Source: Kribbella monticola
GTDB lineage: Bacteria; Actinomycetota; Actinomycetes; Propionibacteriales; Kribbellaceae
NCBI RefSeq assembly: GCF_003261635.1
Contig: NZ_QFXK01000039.1
Coordinates: forward strand, 372,001-436,000
Direction of reading: 5' to 3'
DNA length: 64,000 nucleotides
The notes under the pieces were generated by a model that searched no databases, had not been told where the DNA came from, and saw only the letters and a program-made list of their open reading frames with translations. Every line of letters begins with the position of its first letter. Position 1 is the stretch's first letter. This document shows positions 25,268 to 33,900 of this stretch, piece by piece. The translations under genes and the position numbers were made by a program.

Positions 25268-26008
25268 TCAGTAATGCCAGTAGTACCTGCCGTCGGCGTT
25301 CCAGCTCACCGGGACTGTGGTGTGGTTGGTGAAGGCTGGGCCTTTGCCTCGGGCTATTTCCAAGGTCCGGGACAGTTGCAAGCCGTAGGGGTGGTTGTTG
25401 TCGTCCCACCATTGTTCGAATTGGGTGATGCAGGTCTGGTTCGAGAAGTAGGTGTTGGCGCAGGGATGCGGTGGGGACCACTTCTGGAGGTGGCGGAAGT
25501 TGACGGTGGTGGAGCCGTTCGGGGGTTTGATGGTGCCGACGGCGTCGAGGCAGTAGCCGGTCGTCGGGATCGTCCACTTCACGTAGTGCTGTTTGCCGCC
25601 TGCGGACGGGATGGGGGTCATCGCGCCGCAGGTGGCGTTGCCGATCTTCTCCGAGGTGACGCGCTGGAGCTGGGTCAGCGGGCGGCCGGCGCCGTCGTTG
25701 TAGCCGTCGAGGAGAACCCAGTCGCCGGAGTGGATGAAGTGCTCGGCCGATTTCGGCGGCCAGGTCTTCGGGTCGCCCCAGGAGATGTCCGACTCGGTGG
25801 CTGACAGTGGTGTCCACGCCCACTGGCCCGCGGCTGATCCACCGGCCCAATATTGCCCGGCCGAGCGCTCGAACATCAGCGAGTACTGCCCATAGTTCTC
25901 GGCGGCAACGGTCGTCGTACTGGCGTCCGACGCGCGCGACATGGTGACCGCGCCGGCAGCGGCCAGCAGCGCGGCGGCCGTGGTCAGCAAGGCAAGTTTC
26001 TTCCGCAT
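25268..26008 (-). CDS. Secreted protein of unknown function
   Basis: The 246-aa protein has a Sec signal peptide (MRKKLALLTTAAALLAAAGAV, cleavage near residue 26-30). The mature part is rich in Trp, Tyr and His, with four cysteines in two nearby pairs. Recurring features are WAWTPL, GDWVLLDGYNDGAGRPL, WTIPTTGYCLDAVG and the C-terminal GRYYWHY. I do not recognise a family, and no catalytic motif is evident. It stands alone between the Ugp operon hairpin and a divergent hydrolase gene 68 nt away, so it probably has its own promoter in that gap. Export is the only confident statement. Confidence 0.75.
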   Translation of the reverse strand: MRKKLALLTTAAALLAAAGAVTMSRASDASTTTVAAENYGQYSLMFERSAGQYWAGGSAAGQWAWTPLSATESDISWGDPKTWPPKSAEHFIHSGDWVLLDGYNDGAGRPLTQLQRVTSEKIGNATCGAMTPIPSAGGKQHYVKWTIPTTGYCLDAVGTIKPPNGSTTVNFRHLQKWSPPHPCANTYFSNQTCITQFEQWWDDNNHPYGLQLSRTLEIARGKGPAFTNHTTVPVSWNADGRYYWHY

Positions 26009-26076
26009 GGGTGTCGACGCTAACCCCCTCGGGGTGCATCAATAGGGTCCAAGCAATCACGACTCGAGGAGCTTCC

Positions 26077-26940
26077 ATGCCGGATCCCGTCACCGCCACC
26101 ATCGACGTACCAGGCGCCGTTCTGACGTACGACGTCCGCGGCGACCTCCAGAACCGTCCGGTGCTGCTGATGATCGGCTCCCCGATGGCCGCGAGCGGAT
26201 TCCTTACCCTGGCGTCGAATTTCACCGACCGAACCGTGGTGACCTACGACCCGCGCGGGGTCGAGCGCAGTACGCGGACCGACGGCAGCGGCGAACTGTC
26301 CCCCAATGACCACGCCGCCGACCTGGCCGCGCTGATCGAGACGCTCGACGCCGGCCCGGTCGACCTCTTCGCGAGCAGCGGCGGCGCGGTGAACGCCCTC
26401 GCCCTGATGGCGCAGCGGCCGGAGCTCGTACGCCGGTTGGTGGCCCACGAGCCGCCGCTGGCCACCCTCGTACCGGACTCCGAGGCGGCTCTCAAGGTCG
26501 TCGAGGACATGTACCAGACCTACCAGCGCGACGGGATGGGCGCGGGGATGGCCAAGTTCATCGCGTTCGTCAGCTACGCCGGGGAGATCTCGGACGACTA
26601 CACCGAGCAACCAGCGCCCGATCCGGCGATGTTCGGCCTGCCGACGACCGACGACGGATCTCGCGACGACGCTCTGCTCGGCCAGAACGTGCGCGGCTGT
26701 ACGTCGTACCAGCCGGACCTCGACGCGCTCGCGCAGGTGAAGGACAAGATCGTCGTCGGGGTCGGTGAGGAGTCGGAGGGGCAGTTCGCGCGCCGCGGCG
26801 GTGAGGCGATCGCCGCGCGGCTCGGCCTCACCCCGGTGACGTTCCCGAGCAATCACGGCGGCTTCCTCGGCGACGAGTACGGCCAGCCGGGCAAGCCGAC
26901 CGAGTTCGCCGCCACCCTGCGTGAGGCCCTGGCGAACTGA
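26077..26940 (+). CDS. Alpha/beta hydrolase
   Basis: The 287-aa protein has the hydrolase fold: the oxyanion strand VLLMIGSPMAASG, the nucleophile elbow FASSGGAVNALALM with Ser at about 102, and a late histidine in PSNHGGFLGDEYG. An acid before the histidine is likely near the VVGVGEES strand. GAGGAG 5 nt upstream fixes ATG 26077. These proteins include esterases, haloperoxidase-like enzymes and epoxide hydrolases; the substrate is unknown. It is a single-gene unit followed by a hairpin. Confidence 0.85.
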   Translation: MPDPVTATIDVPGAVLTYDVRGDLQNRPVLLMIGSPMAASGFLTLASNFTDRTVVTYDPRGVERSTRTDGSGELSPNDHAADLAALIETLDAGPVDLFASSGGAVNALALMAQRPELVRRLVAHEPPLATLVPDSEAALKVVEDMYQTYQRDGMGAGMAKFIAFVSYAGEISDDYTEQPAPDPAMFGLPTTDDGSRDDALLGQNVRGCTSYQPDLDALAQVKDKIVVGVGEESEGQFARRGGEAIAARLGLTPVTFPSNHGGFLGDEYGQPGKPTEFAATLREALAN

Positions 26941-26957
26941 CTGCGACCTGTAACACC

Positions 26958-26991
26958 CCGGTGCGCCCGTGTCAGGCCGCGGGCGCACCGG
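26958..26991 (+). terminator. Hairpin after the hydrolase gene
   Basis: A perfect 12-bp stem (CCGGTGCGCCCG with CGGGCGCACCGG) with a 10-nt loop starts 17 nt after the hydrolase stop. There is no U tract. It separates this gene from the FKBP gene 50 nt downstream. Confidence 0.65.
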
Positions 26992-27041
26992 AGTACAGGG
27001 CTGTGGAATGCGGCGCCCAGGGGATCTGGTTAGCTTGAGGT

Positions 27042-27413
27042 ATGACTGACAAGCCTGAGATCGACTTTCCGGACGGCCCGCCGCCGGCGGATCTGGAGAT
27101 CACCGACATCACCGAGGGCGACGGCGCGGAGGCCAAGGCCGGGTCCCAGGTGAGCGTGCACTACGTGGGCGTCGCCCACTCCACCGGCGAGGAGTTCGAC
27201 GCCTCGTACAACCGCGGCGCTCCGCTGGACTTCCAGCTCGGCGTCGGCCGGGTCATCCAGGGCTGGGACACCGGCGTCCAGGGCATGAAGGTCGGCGGCC
27301 GGCGCAAGCTGGTCATCCCGCCGCACCTGGCGTACGGCGACCGTGGCGCCGGCAACGCGATCAAGCCCGGCGAGACCCTGATCTTCGTGGTCGACCTGGT
27401 CAGCGTCGGCTGA
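27042..27413 (+). CDS. FKBP-type peptidyl-prolyl cis-trans isomerase
   Basis: The 123-aa protein is a single FKBP domain that catalyses prolyl isomerisation to assist folding. The family core is intact: VSVHYVGVAHSTGEEFDASYNRGAPLDFQLG, VIQGWDTGVQGMKVGGRRKLVIPPHLAYG and a C-terminal TLIFVVDLVSV. No signal peptide is present, so it is cytoplasmic. Length and composition match actinobacterial stand-alone FKBPs. A canonical intrinsic terminator follows 16 nt after the stop. Confidence 0.96.
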   Translation: MTDKPEIDFPDGPPPADLEITDITEGDGAEAKAGSQVSVHYVGVAHSTGEEFDASYNRGAPLDFQLGVGRVIQGWDTGVQGMKVGGRRKLVIPPHLAYGDRGAGNAIKPGETLIFVVDLVSVG

Positions 27414-27428
27414 CGACCTCCAACCAAG

Positions 27429-27469
27429 AAGCCCCCGGCTGCGTCACAATGACGCAGCCGGGGGCTTTT
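27429..27469 (+). terminator. Intrinsic terminator of the FKBP gene
   Basis: A 17-bp perfect stem (27429-27445 with 27451-27467), 5-nt loop and a T run form a textbook intrinsic terminator. It is the clearest terminator in the window. Confidence 0.92.
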
Positions 27470-27518
27470 CAGTAGATCTACTCATCCACAGGCGGACCCG
27501 GGCAGGTTCACTGGAGGT

Positions 27519-28121
27519 ATGACGACGATGGCTGCCCCTGCCACCACCCGGCCCGCGGTACTCCGGTACGCCGCCCTGACGGCCAAGGTCGCCCTCTTCG
27601 CTTTGTTGCTCTCGGCCCTCATCTGGCCGGATCTGAGCGGCATCAAGGGCAAGGCCTCGACCGCCCGGCTGATCGTCTACCCGATCGGTGCTCTCGTCCT
27701 GCCGCTGTGGTGGCTGGCTTACGGTCGGGCGAAGAGCAAACTCCACAAGGCGTTCCCGTGGTCCGCCGACCTGTTGATGACGCTGCCCTGGCTGGTGGAC
27801 CTGATCGGCAACCGGCTGAACCTGTTCGACACCATCAGCTGGTGGGACGACGCCATGCACTTCGTCTTGTGGGCGCTCCTCACGGCCGGCGTACTGACTG
27901 CCTTCGCGCCGCGATCACTGACCCGCGCGTTGACCGTGTTCGTCGCGCTCGGCTTCGGTGCCACCGCGGCCGTGATCTGGGAGCTGGGCGAGTACGTCGC
28001 CTTCGTCCGGCACTCGCCCGAACTCCAGACCGCCTACACCGACACGCTCGGCGACCTCACCCTCGGCACGCTCGGTGCCCTGCTCGCCGGACTGATCGTC
28101 CACCAGACAAGGAAAGTCTGA
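27519..28121 (+). CDS. YjdF/DUF2238-like membrane protein
   Basis: The 200-aa protein has about five or six hydrophobic segments. Conserved polar residues sit next to the membrane: ISWWDDAMHFVLWALL, IWELGEYVAF and DTLGDLTLGTLGALLAG. That DD-x-x-HF, E-x-x-E, D-x-x-GD pattern is typical of the YjdF/DUF2238 family, suggesting a metal-binding or enzymatic membrane core of unknown activity. GGAGG with a short spacer precedes ATG 27519. It converges on the NAD(P)-binding gene with a 7-nt gap. Confidence 0.75.
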   Translation: MTTMAAPATTRPAVLRYAALTAKVALFALLLSALIWPDLSGIKGKASTARLIVYPIGALVLPLWWLAYGRAKSKLHKAFPWSADLLMTLPWLVDLIGNRLNLFDTISWWDDAMHFVLWALLTAGVLTAFAPRSLTRALTVFVALGFGATAAVIWELGEYVAFVRHSPELQTAYTDTLGDLTLGTLGALLAGLIVHQTRKV

Positions 28122-28128
28122 CCGCGAC

Positions 28129-28947
28129 TCACGACAAGTCCTCGCGATGGTCCATCACCCATTGCCGGTACGACAGCGGCTCCCGGCCAAGGAGTTCCCG
28201 TACTACGCCTGTCGCGGGCGATCCACCCGCGGCGGCTTCTCGGAGGAAGTCAAGAATCGCGTCGGCCTGAGCGCTGTCGGGGAAGACCGTTCTCGCCTCG
28301 TCCTCGGTCAGCTCCTCGATCTCGATCGGGCGGCCGAGTACGTCGGCGATGACAGCGACCCGTTCCCGCTGGCTGAGCAGCTCAGCACCGGTGAGCATCC
28401 CGCTGGCTGCTTCGAGATCGACCGCGCCGGTCAGAGCGGCGACGGCGACCGCTGCGATGTCGTGCTCGTGGACGGGCGCGGTGCAAGCCTCCGGCCGGAC
28501 GAGCCGGACGGGCCCGCGAGTATCCCAGTACAGGTCGTTGGTTGCCAGCACCAACGGCCGGATCGGCACCCACGGCAGGGCCGAGCGAGCGAAGGCGGCT
28601 TCGGCCAGCCGATGCTCCTCGGCGATGGCGTTCCCGGCCGCGGACTCCAGCAGCACGCTTCCCGACGACAGCTGCACGACCCGCTCGAGCTCCGCCTTCT
28701 CCAGCGCGCGAATCACGGCCTCGACCTGCTCCGGCGCCGGGGTATACAGGAACACCCGGCGTACTCCGTCGAGAGCCTGATCCAGGCTGTCCTGGTCACC
28801 GAGATCGGCGGCCACGACCTCAACAGCTTCGGGCAACTCGTGGCCACCACGCCGTACCGAGGCGCGGACCGGCTCACCTTCGGCCAGCAATTGATCGAGA
28901 ACCGAACGCCCGATGCTTCCCCGGGCACCGATGACAAGTGTCGTCAC
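28129..28947 (-). CDS. NmrA-like NAD(P)-binding protein
   Basis: The 272-aa protein is an atypical short-chain dehydrogenase. The start TTLVIGARGSIGRSVLDQL carries the GxxGxxG dinucleotide site, and VVAADLGDQDSLDQALDGVRRVFLYTP follows the NmrA/YtfG-type pattern, as does the central VQLSSGSVL. These proteins act as redox sensors or quinone/azo reductases. GGAGG 4 nt upstream marks the GTG at 28947; a longer frame upstream lacks homology. It is a monocistronic gene converging on the YjdF-like gene. Confidence 0.85.
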   Translation of the reverse strand: MTTLVIGARGSIGRSVLDQLLAEGEPVRASVRRGGHELPEAVEVVAADLGDQDSLDQALDGVRRVFLYTPAPEQVEAVIRALEKAELERVVQLSSGSVLLESAAGNAIAEEHRLAEAAFARSALPWVPIRPLVLATNDLYWDTRGPVRLVRPEACTAPVHEHDIAAVAVAALTGAVDLEAASGMLTGAELLSQRERVAVIADVLGRPIEIEELTEDEARTVFPDSAQADAILDFLREAAAGGSPATGVVRELLGREPLSYRQWVMDHREDLS

Positions 28948-29062
28948 AATTCCTCCAAGGCACAGGGACCAGCACAGCTGATCCATCCATGCGCCTCGGG
29001 AGCCGGGAAAGGCGGAAGGAGCGTTCCGACGCCGCACTCCCTCTGCCGCCCAGACTACCTGA

Positions 29063-30046
29063 TCACCCGTACGCCGGACTGCTCGCGTCGGGGATGAGCA
29101 AGACCGGCGTACCGCCCCCGTTGGCGGGCACCGACCAGACGTCCGAGGCGTCGCCGTCCCGGCGGAGTCCGTAAAGGATCGTGGCGTCGTCCCGCCACAA
29201 GGGCTGGTCGTCGACGCTGCGGGTCTCGGCCAGCCGGGTCACCCGCTTCGTCGCCAGGTCCACGACCGCGAGCCGCCACACACCGTCGGAAACCTTTTGT
29301 TTGTAGGCGATTCGCTTTCCGTCCGGTGACAGCGAAGGGCACTCCACGTTCTCGAGGATCGCGTCGCCGCGGTACTGCCGGTAGTCGGCCTCGACCAGAT
29401 ACGTCTTGCCCTTGCTGCCCAGGGTCGCATAGAAGCGGTTGCCATCGGCATCGAAAGTGATTCCCCAGTAGTTGACGTCCGAAGCGAAGTACCGCTTACC
29501 GTCGACGAACACCGGGAGCTCCTCGATGGTCTTCACCAACCGGCCCGTCCGTACCTCGTACAGACCGCTGCGGGTGGAGAACCCGGTGGCCGAATACGAG
29601 TCACCGGTGACGAACAGCGTCCAGTAGACGAATTGCCCGTCCGGGGAAACCCGCGCCCGGCTCGGCGTACCGGGCAAGGTCTCCTGATGCCGGACCGACA
29701 GATCGGAGCCGAGCACGAGCAGGTCGGTCACCGGCGGCAACGACCCCTGCCGAACTCGAAGGCAGATCCCCGTACTGCGAGCTGCCGCGAAGCGGTCGCA
29801 GTGGAGATCTCCGACCTTTCGCGCCTCGGTCGGAGCAGTTCTCGGCACGGCCGCCAACTTGCCGAAATCCGGGCCCTGGGCAACATTCCGGAAGAACAGG
29901 GTGTGCCCGTCCAACGGCAGCGGCTGTCCGGTGACCACCGCGACCGCGTTGACCGCCGGCTCGTCGCCGCGCGCGGACACGACGTACGCGATCGCCGCCC
30001 CCGCGAACAAGGCGAACCCGACGAGGCCGATCAGTAGCTTCTTCAT
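29063..30046 (-). CDS. Secreted or membrane-anchored TolB-like beta-propeller protein
   Basis: The 327-aa protein has an N-terminal signal anchor (MKKLLIGLVGFALFAGAAIAYVV) and then PD40/WD40-like repeats: SPDGQFVYWTLF, the FDADGNRFYATLG repeat and LSPDGKRIAYKQ are blades in which an aspartate follows a turn. It probably binds or senses something in the envelope. ATG 30046, preceded by AAAGGG, overlaps the stop of the MFS gene (ATGA). It is the last gene of a phosphoesterase-MFS-propeller operon. An extended frame upstream lies in the MFS gene and is not coding. Function unknown. Confidence 0.78.
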   Translation of the reverse strand: MKKLLIGLVGFALFAGAAIAYVVSARGDEPAVNAVAVVTGQPLPLDGHTLFFRNVAQGPDFGKLAAVPRTAPTEARKVGDLHCDRFAAARSTGICLRVRQGSLPPVTDLLVLGSDLSVRHQETLPGTPSRARVSPDGQFVYWTLFVTGDSYSATGFSTRSGLYEVRTGRLVKTIEELPVFVDGKRYFASDVNYWGITFDADGNRFYATLGSKGKTYLVEADYRQYRGDAILENVECPSLSPDGKRIAYKQKVSDGVWRLAVVDLATKRVTRLAETRSVDDQPLWRDDATILYGLRRDGDASDVWSVPANGGGTPVLLIPDASSPAYG

Positions 30047-31287
30047 CCCTTTGCCTCCCAGGGTTTGACGACGGCGGCTGCGACCGTGATCGTCAGCAGC
30101 AGTCCTGCCGTCACGAGCAGGGACGGACCGAGGTCCCACAATGTCCAGGCGAGGCCGAAGAGCACGGCCGACGCCATCCGCGCGAGCGCCTGGCCGGTCT
30201 GCAGCAATGCCAGACCACTGGCTCGAAGGCCTTCCGGCAGCAACGGGCCGGCGGCCGCGGGCAGCACGCCGTCCGTCGCGGCGTAGAACGTTCCGTGCAA
30301 GGCCAATGCGCCGACGGCCGGCCACGGACCGCCGACCGGTCCGCAGACCAGGACCAGGCAGACCACCAAGGCGAGGTGGCCGCCGACGAACACCTTCCAC
30401 CGACCGACCCGATCGGCCAGCCGGCCGAGCGGAACGGCGAGCAGCAGGAAGACTCCCGTAGTACCGAGCGGCAACAACGGAAACATCGTGCTGCTGATCT
30501 CCCACCGTCGCTGCAGAGCCAAGTACACAAAGGAATCCGTGATCGTGACCAGGCCGAGCAGCGCGGCCCAGCCGCACATCCGGCGGAAACCTTTCCGTCC
30601 CAGCAAGGCGAACATCGCCCGCAACGGAATACCCGCGGCACGATGTTTCCGGACCCGGTCGCGGACTGCCACGACCAGCAGCAGCACGCCGAAGCCGGCG
30701 ATACAGAAACTGGTCACGAAGACGGATCCGAAGTCGCCGAGGCTGACCCACAGCACACCCATCGCGACGAGCGGACCGAGGAACGCACCGGCCGTGTCCA
30801 GCGCACGGTGTACGCCGAACGAACGGCCGAGCGCCTCCGGCTTGCTGCTCAGCGAGATCAGGGCATCCCGAGGGGCGGTCCGGATGCCCTTCCCCGCACG
30901 ATCGACAGCAAGTACCGCACCGATCCCGGCCACCGACGAGCCCGCCAGGATCAGCCCGAGCTTGCAGATCGCCGAGAGTCCGTAGCCGATCCCGGCCACC
31001 GCCTTGAGACGGTGCCAGCGATCCGCGGCGTATCCCCCGACGATCCGCAGTACGGCGGTCGCACCGGCGTACAGGCCGTCCAGGAGACCGAACTGCAACG
31101 GGTTGAGGCCGAGACCGAGAACCAGGTAGAGCGGAAGGACGGCCGTCACCATCTCCGAGGAGATGTCGGTGACCAGGCTGACCAGACCGAGCGCGACGAC
31201 GTTGCCGGATACTCGGCGCCAGCGGAGGGCGGTGGTACCGGTGGCCGGGCCGCCGCTGTCGGCGGCCCGGCTGGTAGCGAGGTACAT
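30043..31287 (-). CDS. MFS transporter
   Basis: The 414-aa protein has about twelve hydrophobic segments. The MFS motif A-like loop between helices 2 and 3 is GGYAADRWHRLKAVAGIG, with its counterpart GRLADRVGRWKVFVGG between helices 8 and 9. TDISSEMVTAVLPLYL in helix 1 is seen in a large actinobacterial group whose substrates are unknown. It begins 1 nt after the stop of the secreted phosphoesterase gene and ends inside the beta-propeller ATG, so the three are co-transcribed. It may take up or export a product of the phosphoesterase, but that rests only on context. Confidence 0.9.
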   Translation of the reverse strand: MYLATSRAADSGGPATGTTALRWRRVSGNVVALGLVSLVTDISSEMVTAVLPLYLVLGLGLNPLQFGLLDGLYAGATAVLRIVGGYAADRWHRLKAVAGIGYGLSAICKLGLILAGSSVAGIGAVLAVDRAGKGIRTAPRDALISLSSKPEALGRSFGVHRALDTAGAFLGPLVAMGVLWVSLGDFGSVFVTSFCIAGFGVLLLVVAVRDRVRKHRAAGIPLRAMFALLGRKGFRRMCGWAALLGLVTITDSFVYLALQRRWEISSTMFPLLPLGTTGVFLLLAVPLGRLADRVGRWKVFVGGHLALVVCLVLVCGPVGGPWPAVGALALHGTFYAATDGVLPAAAGPLLPEGLRASGLALLQTGQALARMASAVLFGLAWTLWDLGPSLLVTAGLLLTITVAAAVVKPWEAKG

Positions 31288-31288
31288 C

Positions 31289-32890
31289 TCAGTGGCAGGT
31301 GTAGGTCGGGCTGCTGTCCAGCACCGTGTTGTCGACCCCGATCAGCTGCTCGGTGAACGTGTTGTCGGTCATCGAGAGCTTCAGCACGCCGTTCTTGTCG
31401 TGGATCAACTTGGCGGTGGCAGGGTGCGCCGCGTGCACCGGGTAGAACGAAGCGCCGCCGGTTCCGCCGATGATCTGGACCGGACCGTTCGGGTCCTTCT
31501 GGCCGTCGACGTTCTGCGGGTAGAACCGCTCGTAGTGGTGGTCGTGACCGTTCAGAACCAGGTCGACCTTGGCGCCGACCAGTGTCTGCCAGAGCAGGGC
31601 GCTGTCGGGGTTGTCGCCGTGGTCACCCGAGCTGAACCGCGGGTGGTGGTAGTAGGCCGCGATGCAGCCCTTGGTGTTGTTGGCCAGGTCTTGCTTCAGC
31701 CAGGTGATCTGCGCCGGCTCGGCCAGGTTGTCGTGGGTGACGAAGTCGTTCGAGTCGAGCGCGATGAAGTGCCAGTTGCCGCGATCCCAGCTGTAGTAGT
31801 TCTTGCCCTGCGGCGTCGCGATCGACCCGAAGTACTTGTGGTAGCCGTCGTACGGCGTGTCGTCGTACGTCTCGTGGTTCCCCGGGATCGGCTTGGTGAT
31901 CGCCTTGAACTTGCCCCAGGTCTTGTCGTAGTAGTTCTGGAAGTCCGACAGATGCGCGTCGTCGTACTGGTTGTCGCCCATCGTGATGACGTTGGCCGGG
32001 TTCATCGCCTGGACCAGAGCCGCGGTCTTGGGGTGCGCGCAACTCGAGCTCGAAGCGGTGCACTGCTCGGCGATGTCGCCCGCCGCCGCGATGACGAACT
32101 GGCCGCCGCCACCTGCCGGTGTCTGCACGCTGAGGGCGGCGCTGTCCGCCGAGACGTTGCCGGCCAGGTCACGAGCCCGCACGGTGTAGCTGTACGCCGT
32201 ACTCGCGCTCAAGCCGGTGTCGTTGTACGGCGGCTGGGCCACGTTGGCGATCACCGCACCGTTGCGCAGTACGTCGTACGAGCTCACGCCGACGTTGTCT
32301 GTCGAGGCGGTCCAGTTCAGCGTTGCGGTGGTTGCCGTGACGCCAGTGGCGGCCAGTCCGGTCGGGACGGTGGGCGCTTGGGTGTCGCCGGTGGAGTCTG
32401 TGCTGCCGTAGACCTCCATTTCCCACAGGGAGTAGCCGTAGCTGGTACCGCGCTTGGTGCCGACCACGCGGACGTAGCGCCCGTGACCAGTCAGCCCGGT
32501 CAGGTCGTCGGTAGCACCGTTGCCGCCGACAACATCCTTGATGGTGGTGAAGGTGGTTCCGTCGTCGGACACCTCTACTCGGTAGTCCTTGCCGTACGCC
32601 ACTTCCCAGGTCAGCTTGACCCGGTGAACCGTGGCAGCCTGGCCGAGATCGACCCGGATCCACTGCGGATCCACGCCTTCCGTGCTTGCCCACCGGGTGG
32701 TGAGACTCCCGTCGACGGCGAGACTTCCGCCGTACGAGCTGGTCTCCACACTCGACGTCAGCACCGGTTTACGCTGGGACAGCAGCGAATCGGCGGCTGT
32801 CTGGGCACTCGCACTCAACCCGACCCCAGCCACCAGCGCGGCAATCAGGAACGGGGGCAACACTTTGACCATCACACGACTTCGCGACAT
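31289..32890 (-). CDS. Secreted metallophosphoesterase with discoidin and fibronectin III domains
   Basis: The 533-aa protein has a signal peptide (about 1-30), a discoidin/F5/8-type C domain at about 35-165 (carbohydrate-binding, ending YGYSLWEMEVYG), one Fn3 domain at about 172-262 (QAPTVPTGLAATGVTATTATLNW), and a calcineurin-type metallophosphoesterase core at about 265-520. The metal motifs AAAGDIAEQ, GDNQYDD, PGNHE, YYHHP and NGHDHHYER are all present, so it should be active. GGAG 5 nt upstream fixes ATG 32890. It is an extracellular purple-acid-phosphatase-like hydrolase, directed to a polysaccharide surface by the discoidin domain. The MFS and propeller genes follow. Confidence 0.9.
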   Translation of the reverse strand: MSRSRVMVKVLPPFLIAALVAGVGLSASAQTAADSLLSQRKPVLTSSVETSSYGGSLAVDGSLTTRWASTEGVDPQWIRVDLGQAATVHRVKLTWEVAYGKDYRVEVSDDGTTFTTIKDVVGGNGATDDLTGLTGHGRYVRVVGTKRGTSYGYSLWEMEVYGSTDSTGDTQAPTVPTGLAATGVTATTATLNWTASTDNVGVSSYDVLRNGAVIANVAQPPYNDTGLSASTAYSYTVRARDLAGNVSADSAALSVQTPAGGGGQFVIAAAGDIAEQCTASSSSCAHPKTAALVQAMNPANVITMGDNQYDDAHLSDFQNYYDKTWGKFKAITKPIPGNHETYDDTPYDGYHKYFGSIATPQGKNYYSWDRGNWHFIALDSNDFVTHDNLAEPAQITWLKQDLANNTKGCIAAYYHHPRFSSGDHGDNPDSALLWQTLVGAKVDLVLNGHDHHYERFYPQNVDGQKDPNGPVQIIGGTGGASFYPVHAAHPATAKLIHDKNGVLKLSMTDNTFTEQLIGVDNTVLDSSPTYTCH

Positions 32891-32929
32891 GAGAACTCCA
32901 GCGGGGCGATCGGGAGTGTTTCTCTAACT

Positions 32930-32948
32930 GTCAGGAAAGTTAACTAAC
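32930..32948 (-). promoter_or_regulatory. Palindromic element upstream of the phosphoesterase operon
   Basis: On the minus strand the element reads GTTAGTTAACTTTCCTGAC, an imperfect inverted repeat centred on C (6 of 9 arm positions pair). From memory, it resembles GTTAGGAAAC-TTTCCTAAC-type elements seen upstream of secreted-enzyme genes in actinobacteria. It lies 40-58 nt upstream of the start codon, a suitable place for a promoter or operator. The regulator is not known to me. Confidence 0.45.
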
Positions 32949-33002
32949 AATTATCCACCCGTCAATGCCTCACCGGGTAGTAGGAGAGGCACGAAGCGGA
33001 GG

Positions 33003-33887
33003 CTAGTGCTGGGTGGGGGTGCAGATTCCGGTGGCTGCTGCGGAGGCTGCGAGGGCCTTGGCGGCCGGAGTACTGGGGTGCGGACGTGCGTCGGCGCGGT
33101 TGGTGTGGCGGCCGAGGGGGACGACCATGGGGGCGCCGGCGACTGGGTCGGGGATGACCTTGACCGCGAGGCCGAAGACGTCTTGGACGAGGGGTTCGGT
33201 GATGACGTCGGCGGGGTTGCCCTCGGCGACGATGGTGCCGTTCTTCATCGCGATCAGGTGGTCGCCGAAGCGGCAGGCCTGGTTCAGGTCGTGCAGGACC
33301 AGGACGATGGTTCGCTGGTCGCGTTTGTTCAGATCGACCAGCAGTTCCAGGACGTCGATCTGGTGGGTCAGGTCGAGGAAGGTGGTCGGTTCGTCGAGGA
33401 GCAGGATGCCGGTCTCCTGCGCGAGCGCCATCGCGATCCAGACCCGCTGCCGCTGACCGCCGGAGAGCTCGTCGATCGGACGGTCGGCGATCTCCAGCAC
33501 GTCGGTCGACATCATCGCGTCGGCGATCGCCTCGTCGTCGGCCGGCGTCCACTGCCGGATCCAGCCCTGCCTCGGATAGCGTCCCCGGCCGACCAGATCG
33601 GCCACCGTGATGCCTTCGGGTGCGGTCGGCGCCTGCGGCAACAAGCCGAGCCTCATGGCGACCTCACGGGTCGGGATCTGCTGGATGCTCTTGCCGTCGA
33701 GCAGCACGGATCCCCTGCTGGGCTTGAGCAATCGGGCCAGCGTCTTCAGCAACGTGGACTTGCCACACGCGTTGGCGCCGACGATCACACTGATCTTGCC
33801 CGCCGGAATGCGCACCGACAGGTCGTGGATGATCTCGCGCTGGTCGTAGCCGACGGCAAGGTTCTCGGCGGACAGGCTGTGGTCCAT
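33003..33887 (-). CDS. Iron-siderophore ABC transporter ATP-binding protein
   Basis: The 294-aa FecE/FepC-like ATPase powers ferric-siderophore uptake. The Walker A motif is GANACGKST (the usual glycine after N is Ala, with Lys and Ser/Thr kept), the signature is LSGGQRQRVWIAMALAQ, Walker B is ILLLDEPTTFLDL, and the H-loop is LVLHDLNQA. The C-terminal 45 residues are Ala/Pro-rich and unusual. I choose ATG 33887 because GGAG lies 6 nt upstream; ATG 33899 and GTG 33911 are also open. It is the third gene of a permease-permease-ATPase operon behind an iron box. Confidence 0.92.
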   Translation of the reverse strand: MDHSLSAENLAVGYDQREIIHDLSVRIPAGKISVIVGANACGKSTLLKTLARLLKPSRGSVLLDGKSIQQIPTREVAMRLGLLPQAPTAPEGITVADLVGRGRYPRQGWIRQWTPADDEAIADAMMSTDVLEIADRPIDELSGGQRQRVWIAMALAQETGILLLDEPTTFLDLTHQIDVLELLVDLNKRDQRTIVLVLHDLNQACRFGDHLIAMKNGTIVAEGNPADVITEPLVQDVFGLAVKVIPDPVAGAPMVVPLGRHTNRADARPHPSTPAAKALAASAAATGICTPTQH

Positions 33888-33900
33888 CAGGGTCTCCATC

